Source: Maricaulis alexandrii (GTDB lineage: Bacteria > Pseudomonadota > Alphaproteobacteria > Caulobacterales > Maricaulaceae). Taken from it: a stretch of 64,000 bases of DNA. Position numbers and translations under genes: made by a program. The notes below the pieces were generated by a model that saw nothing but the letters and a program-made list of their open reading frames with translations, did not search any database and had not been told where the DNA came from. Below, in pieces: positions 62,339 to 64,000 of the stretch. The stretch's first letter is position 1; each line of letters starts with the position of its first letter. Location: positions 124,001 to 188,000 of the forward strand of contig NZ_SWKP01000006.1 of the NCBI RefSeq assembly GCF_005871165.1. Reading direction: 5' to 3'.

Positions 62339-62896
62339 TTGACCAAGACCATTCTTACTTCGGCCGTCGCCGCCGCAGCCCTGCTGTCCGGTTCGGCCTT
62401 CGCCCAGAACAATCAACTTTCCTATGATTTGAGCGCGCAAGTCAGCTCGGTCTGCGGTGTGTACAATTCCACCGGTTCCAGCATCGATGTCGATTTCGGC
62501 GACCTGTCAAACACGGAAACCACGGCCACGGTCGAGCAATCCGCCGGTACGGCTTCCTATGCCTGTAACTCGCCGAACGGTTTCACCCGCACGATCAGCT
62601 CGACCAATGGCGGCTATCTGTATCGCAGCGGCACCAATGGCGGGACGCAGAACCAGATCGCCTATGAGATGCGCCATACCGGGACCAATGGCCTGAACAT
62701 GAACTGGACCCAGCTGACCGGCGCCGCCAATGCCGATCTGAGCGGGAACAGCTTCCTGACCGGCGTGACCGGCAATGTCGACTTCCGCGTCTATGGCGTG
62801 CGCTCGACCAATGCCTCGGCCGACGGTGCCAGCTATACCTTCGTTTTTGCGGGTGATTATTCGGATGTCGTGACGATCACCGTCACTGCCAAATAA
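62339..62896 (+). CDS. Spore-coat-U-like secreted pilin subunit
   Basis: 185 residues from a TTG at 62339, chosen because GGGGG lies just upstream and the signal peptide (TILTSAVAAAALLSGSAFAQ) begins there. An upstream ATG at 62282 would add 19 residues before the signal. The mature protein is a Ser/Thr/Asn/Gly-rich beta domain with two cysteines (SSVCGVY and SYACNSP). It ends YSDVVTITVTAK, like the donor-strand-complementing C-terminus of SCPU-domain pilins (YxDTVTVTVxY). Followed by a chaperone and an usher gene, hence a chaperone-usher fibre subunit. Confidence 0.75.
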   Translation: MTKTILTSAVAAAALLSGSAFAQNNQLSYDLSAQVSSVCGVYNSTGSSIDVDFGDLSNTETTATVEQSAGTASYACNSPNGFTRTISSTNGGYLYRSGTNGGTQNQIAYEMRHTGTNGLNMNWTQLTGAANADLSGNSFLTGVTGNVDFRVYGVRSTNASADGASYTFVFAGDYSDVVTITVTAK

Positions 62897-62914
62897 GCCG
62901 CAACGTGCTAGAAG

Positions 62915-62964
62915 CGTGCAGAGGCGGTTTGAAACTGCCTGCACGTCTCCGGCCCTCGGGCCGG
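62915..62964 (+). promoter_or_regulatory. Tandem hairpins between pilin and chaperone genes
   Basis: First hairpin, 62915-62945: CGTGCA-GGC-GTTT pairing with AAAC-GCC-TGCACG with small mismatches. Second, 62949-62964: CCGGCCC/GGGCCGG with a TC loop. Neither has a T-run. They may stabilise the pilin message or limit read-through so that pilin is made in excess over chaperone and usher. Confidence 0.55.
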
Positions 62965-62986
62965 TCTTCCGTCCGGAGCGCCTGTC

Positions 62987-63697
62987 ATGACTGTCTGGTC
63001 CCGTCCCATCGCCCGCCTGGCGGCTGCCATCATCGCCATGATCTGCGCCGCCGGCCTGGCCCTGGCCTATGAAGTCGAGCCGATGCGCCTGATCCTCGAT
63101 CTGGGCAGCAACCGGACCTCCACCGTCATCTCCATCACCAATACGCGCGAGACCCGCCTGCCGGTGGAGATCGTGATGAAGCGCCGGATCGTGCATCCGG
63201 ACGGTCGCCAGGAATTCGTGGTCGCGGACGAGGACTTCTCCGTCTTTCCGCCCCTCGCCCTGATCGAACCGGGTGAGAGCCAGGCCGTGCGCCTCACCTA
63301 TATCGGCGACCCCACGATCACGGACAGCCAGGCCTATGTCGCCGAAGTGCAGGAAGTCCCGGTCTCCCAGCCCGGCTTCACCGGTGTGGTCTTCGCCTAT
63401 AATTTCGGCGTCGCCGTCTATCTGCGCGCGGACGCGGCCGAGGCCGATGTTACGCTGACGGAGATCCGCCGCGAGGCCGACGGGCTGCACTTCCAGGCGG
63501 TCAATGAGGGTACGGACTTCGCCATGCTGTCCGACATGTCGCTACGCATCAGCCTTGGCAGCGAGACCCTGCGCCTCGAGCCCGCCCAACTGGCTGAACT
63601 GGTCGAGAACCCGATCATCCCGCCCCATTCGGTCCGCGACTTCCACCTGGCGATCACAGACCTGCCGGACGGCGACGTTCGGATCAGCTTGGACTAG
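62987..63697 (+). CDS. Periplasmic fimbrial chaperone (PapD-like)
   Basis: 236 residues with a signal peptide (AAAIIAMICAAGLALAY). The first Ig-like domain begins VEPMRLILDLGSNRTSTVISITNT, the usual G1-like start, with LPVEIVMKRRI and IEPGESQAVRLTYIG in the positions of the conserved subunit-binding strands. The second domain is shorter (VTLTEIRREADGLHFQAVNEG, then SVRDFHLAITD). It resembles chaperones of SCPU-type pili rather than classical PapD/FimC. It should hold pilin subunits in the periplasm for delivery to the usher, whose gene begins 20 bases later. Confidence 0.85.
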   Translation: MTVWSRPIARLAAAIIAMICAAGLALAYEVEPMRLILDLGSNRTSTVISITNTRETRLPVEIVMKRRIVHPDGRQEFVVADEDFSVFPPLALIEPGESQAVRLTYIGDPTITDSQAYVAEVQEVPVSQPGFTGVVFAYNFGVAVYLRADAAEADVTLTEIRREADGLHFQAVNEGTDFAMLSDMSLRISLGSETLRLEPAQLAELVENPIIPPHSVRDFHLAITDLPDGDVRISLD

Positions 63698-63717
63698 GCG
63701 CGCGCAGCGTGGGGGCC

Positions 63718-64000
63718 GTGCGAACTTTTCTCCTGACCACCGCCCTGCTGGTCCTGGCACCGGAGCCGGCCGAGGCCCGTCAGCCCGATCAGGCCTTCAC
63801 GGTCAGCCTGCCCCTCATCGTCGATGAGACACGCTACCCGTCCGTCCTGGTCGACACCACGACCCGTGAGCTGATCCGCATTTCGCCCACAGGCCTCGCG
63901 GCCGCGATCGACGGGCTGGTCAATGCGGAAACCCGGGAAGCGCTTCTGGCCCTGGGCTCTGCCCCTTTGCCCGTGGAACAGATCGCGGCCCTCGGCCTGG
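63718..64000 (+). CDS. Probable outer-membrane usher, N-terminal part (cut by window edge)
   Basis: 94 codons to the window end without a stop, from a GTG at 63718 preceded by GGGG (a GTG three codons earlier is possible). The signal peptide is MRTFLLTTALLVLAPEPAEA (first residue GTG-encoded). The mature start (FTVSLPLIVDETRYPSVLVD) and the helical LAAAIDGLVNAETREALLAL fit the N-terminal part of ushers accompanying SCPU pilins, and the position after a chaperone gene supports this. The barrel lies beyond the window, so identity is by context. Confidence 0.6.
   Translation, partial: MRTFLLTTALLVLAPEPAEARQPDQAFTVSLPLIVDETRYPSVLVDTTTRELIRISPTGLAAAIDGLVNAETREALLALGSAPLPVEQIAALGL

Overview
The window looks like a chromosomal segment from a GC-rich marine alphaproteobacterium of the Maricaulis/Hyphomonadales-Caulobacterales type. 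This rests on the high GC content with dense, short-spaced operons, and on the nagZ-scpA-scpB-tatABC-serS order. It also rests on alphaproteobacterial families (DUF2948, UPF0262, DUF2793, a CC0125/CC1285-type lipoprotein), a large TonB-dependent receptor with a secreted S9 peptidase, and a flagellin. The species assignment is inference. I see no integrase, transposase, CRISPR array or rRNA; almost everything is chromosomal core plus small lineage-specific insertions.

Layout. 1-6.7 kb (mostly minus): serS (cut by the edge), tatC-tatB-tatA, scpB-scpA, nagZ, a SPOR-domain protein, then dgt. 6.8-10.7 kb: an ErpA/IscA-type Fe-S carrier, DUF1428, nitroreductase, an M1-like metallopeptidase, a small membrane protein and exonuclease III. 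10.7-14 kb: a secreted four-repeat CVNH-like lectin, then the divergent selenium pair selD/mnmH. 14-18.6 kb: a Baeyer-Villiger monooxygenase/SDR/hydrolase operon divergent from an Old Yellow Enzyme gene. 18.9-21.2 kb: a degenerate GGDEF-EAL-like protein facing a flagellin gene. 21.4-27.4 kb: tRNA-Phe and tRNA-Thr, each followed by the same 95-nt structured repeat, bracket a minus-strand housekeeping block (yacG, RNase E/G, maf, infA, LMW phosphatase, UPF0262, DUF2948, murA). 27.5-36.4 kb: a ToxR-like membrane regulator and beta-lactamase-fold hydrolase, proline iminopeptidase, a DUF2793 protein, and a methylmalonyl-CoA mutase operon interrupted by an orphan gene. 36.4-45.9 kb: MmcQ/YjbR protein, two envelope-anchored proteins, TonB-dependent receptor, S9 peptidase, GST and a Tat-exported amidase. 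46-49 kb: a membrane protein/vWA-like pair and a stand-alone RNA polymerase alpha-CTD-like protein. 49-54.5 kb: M28 peptidase, pirin, DUF2891 and pckA. 54.6-59 kb: a complete thrABC operon with its own Thr/Ile leader peptide and attenuator, headed by a compact aspartokinase-homoserine dehydrogenase fusion without ACT domains. 59-64 kb: a NarL-type two-component system followed by a spore-coat-U-like pilin, chaperone and the start of an usher gene.

How it fits together. Tat (1-2 kb) probably exports the RR-signal amidase at 44-46 kb. The envelope and nutrient genes (TonB receptor, S9, M28, M1-like peptidases, iminopeptidase, amidase) suggest a peptide- and polymer-scavenging life style. Methylmalonyl-CoA mutase and PEP carboxykinase connect propionyl-CoA and succinate to gluconeogenesis. 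The most unusual items are the tRNA-linked repeat, the ACT-less ThrA fusion under attenuator control, the orphan ORF between mutA and mutB flanked by a duplicated Shine-Dalgarno segment, the free-standing alpha-CTD-like protein with palindromic upstream DNA, and the membrane/vWA pair.
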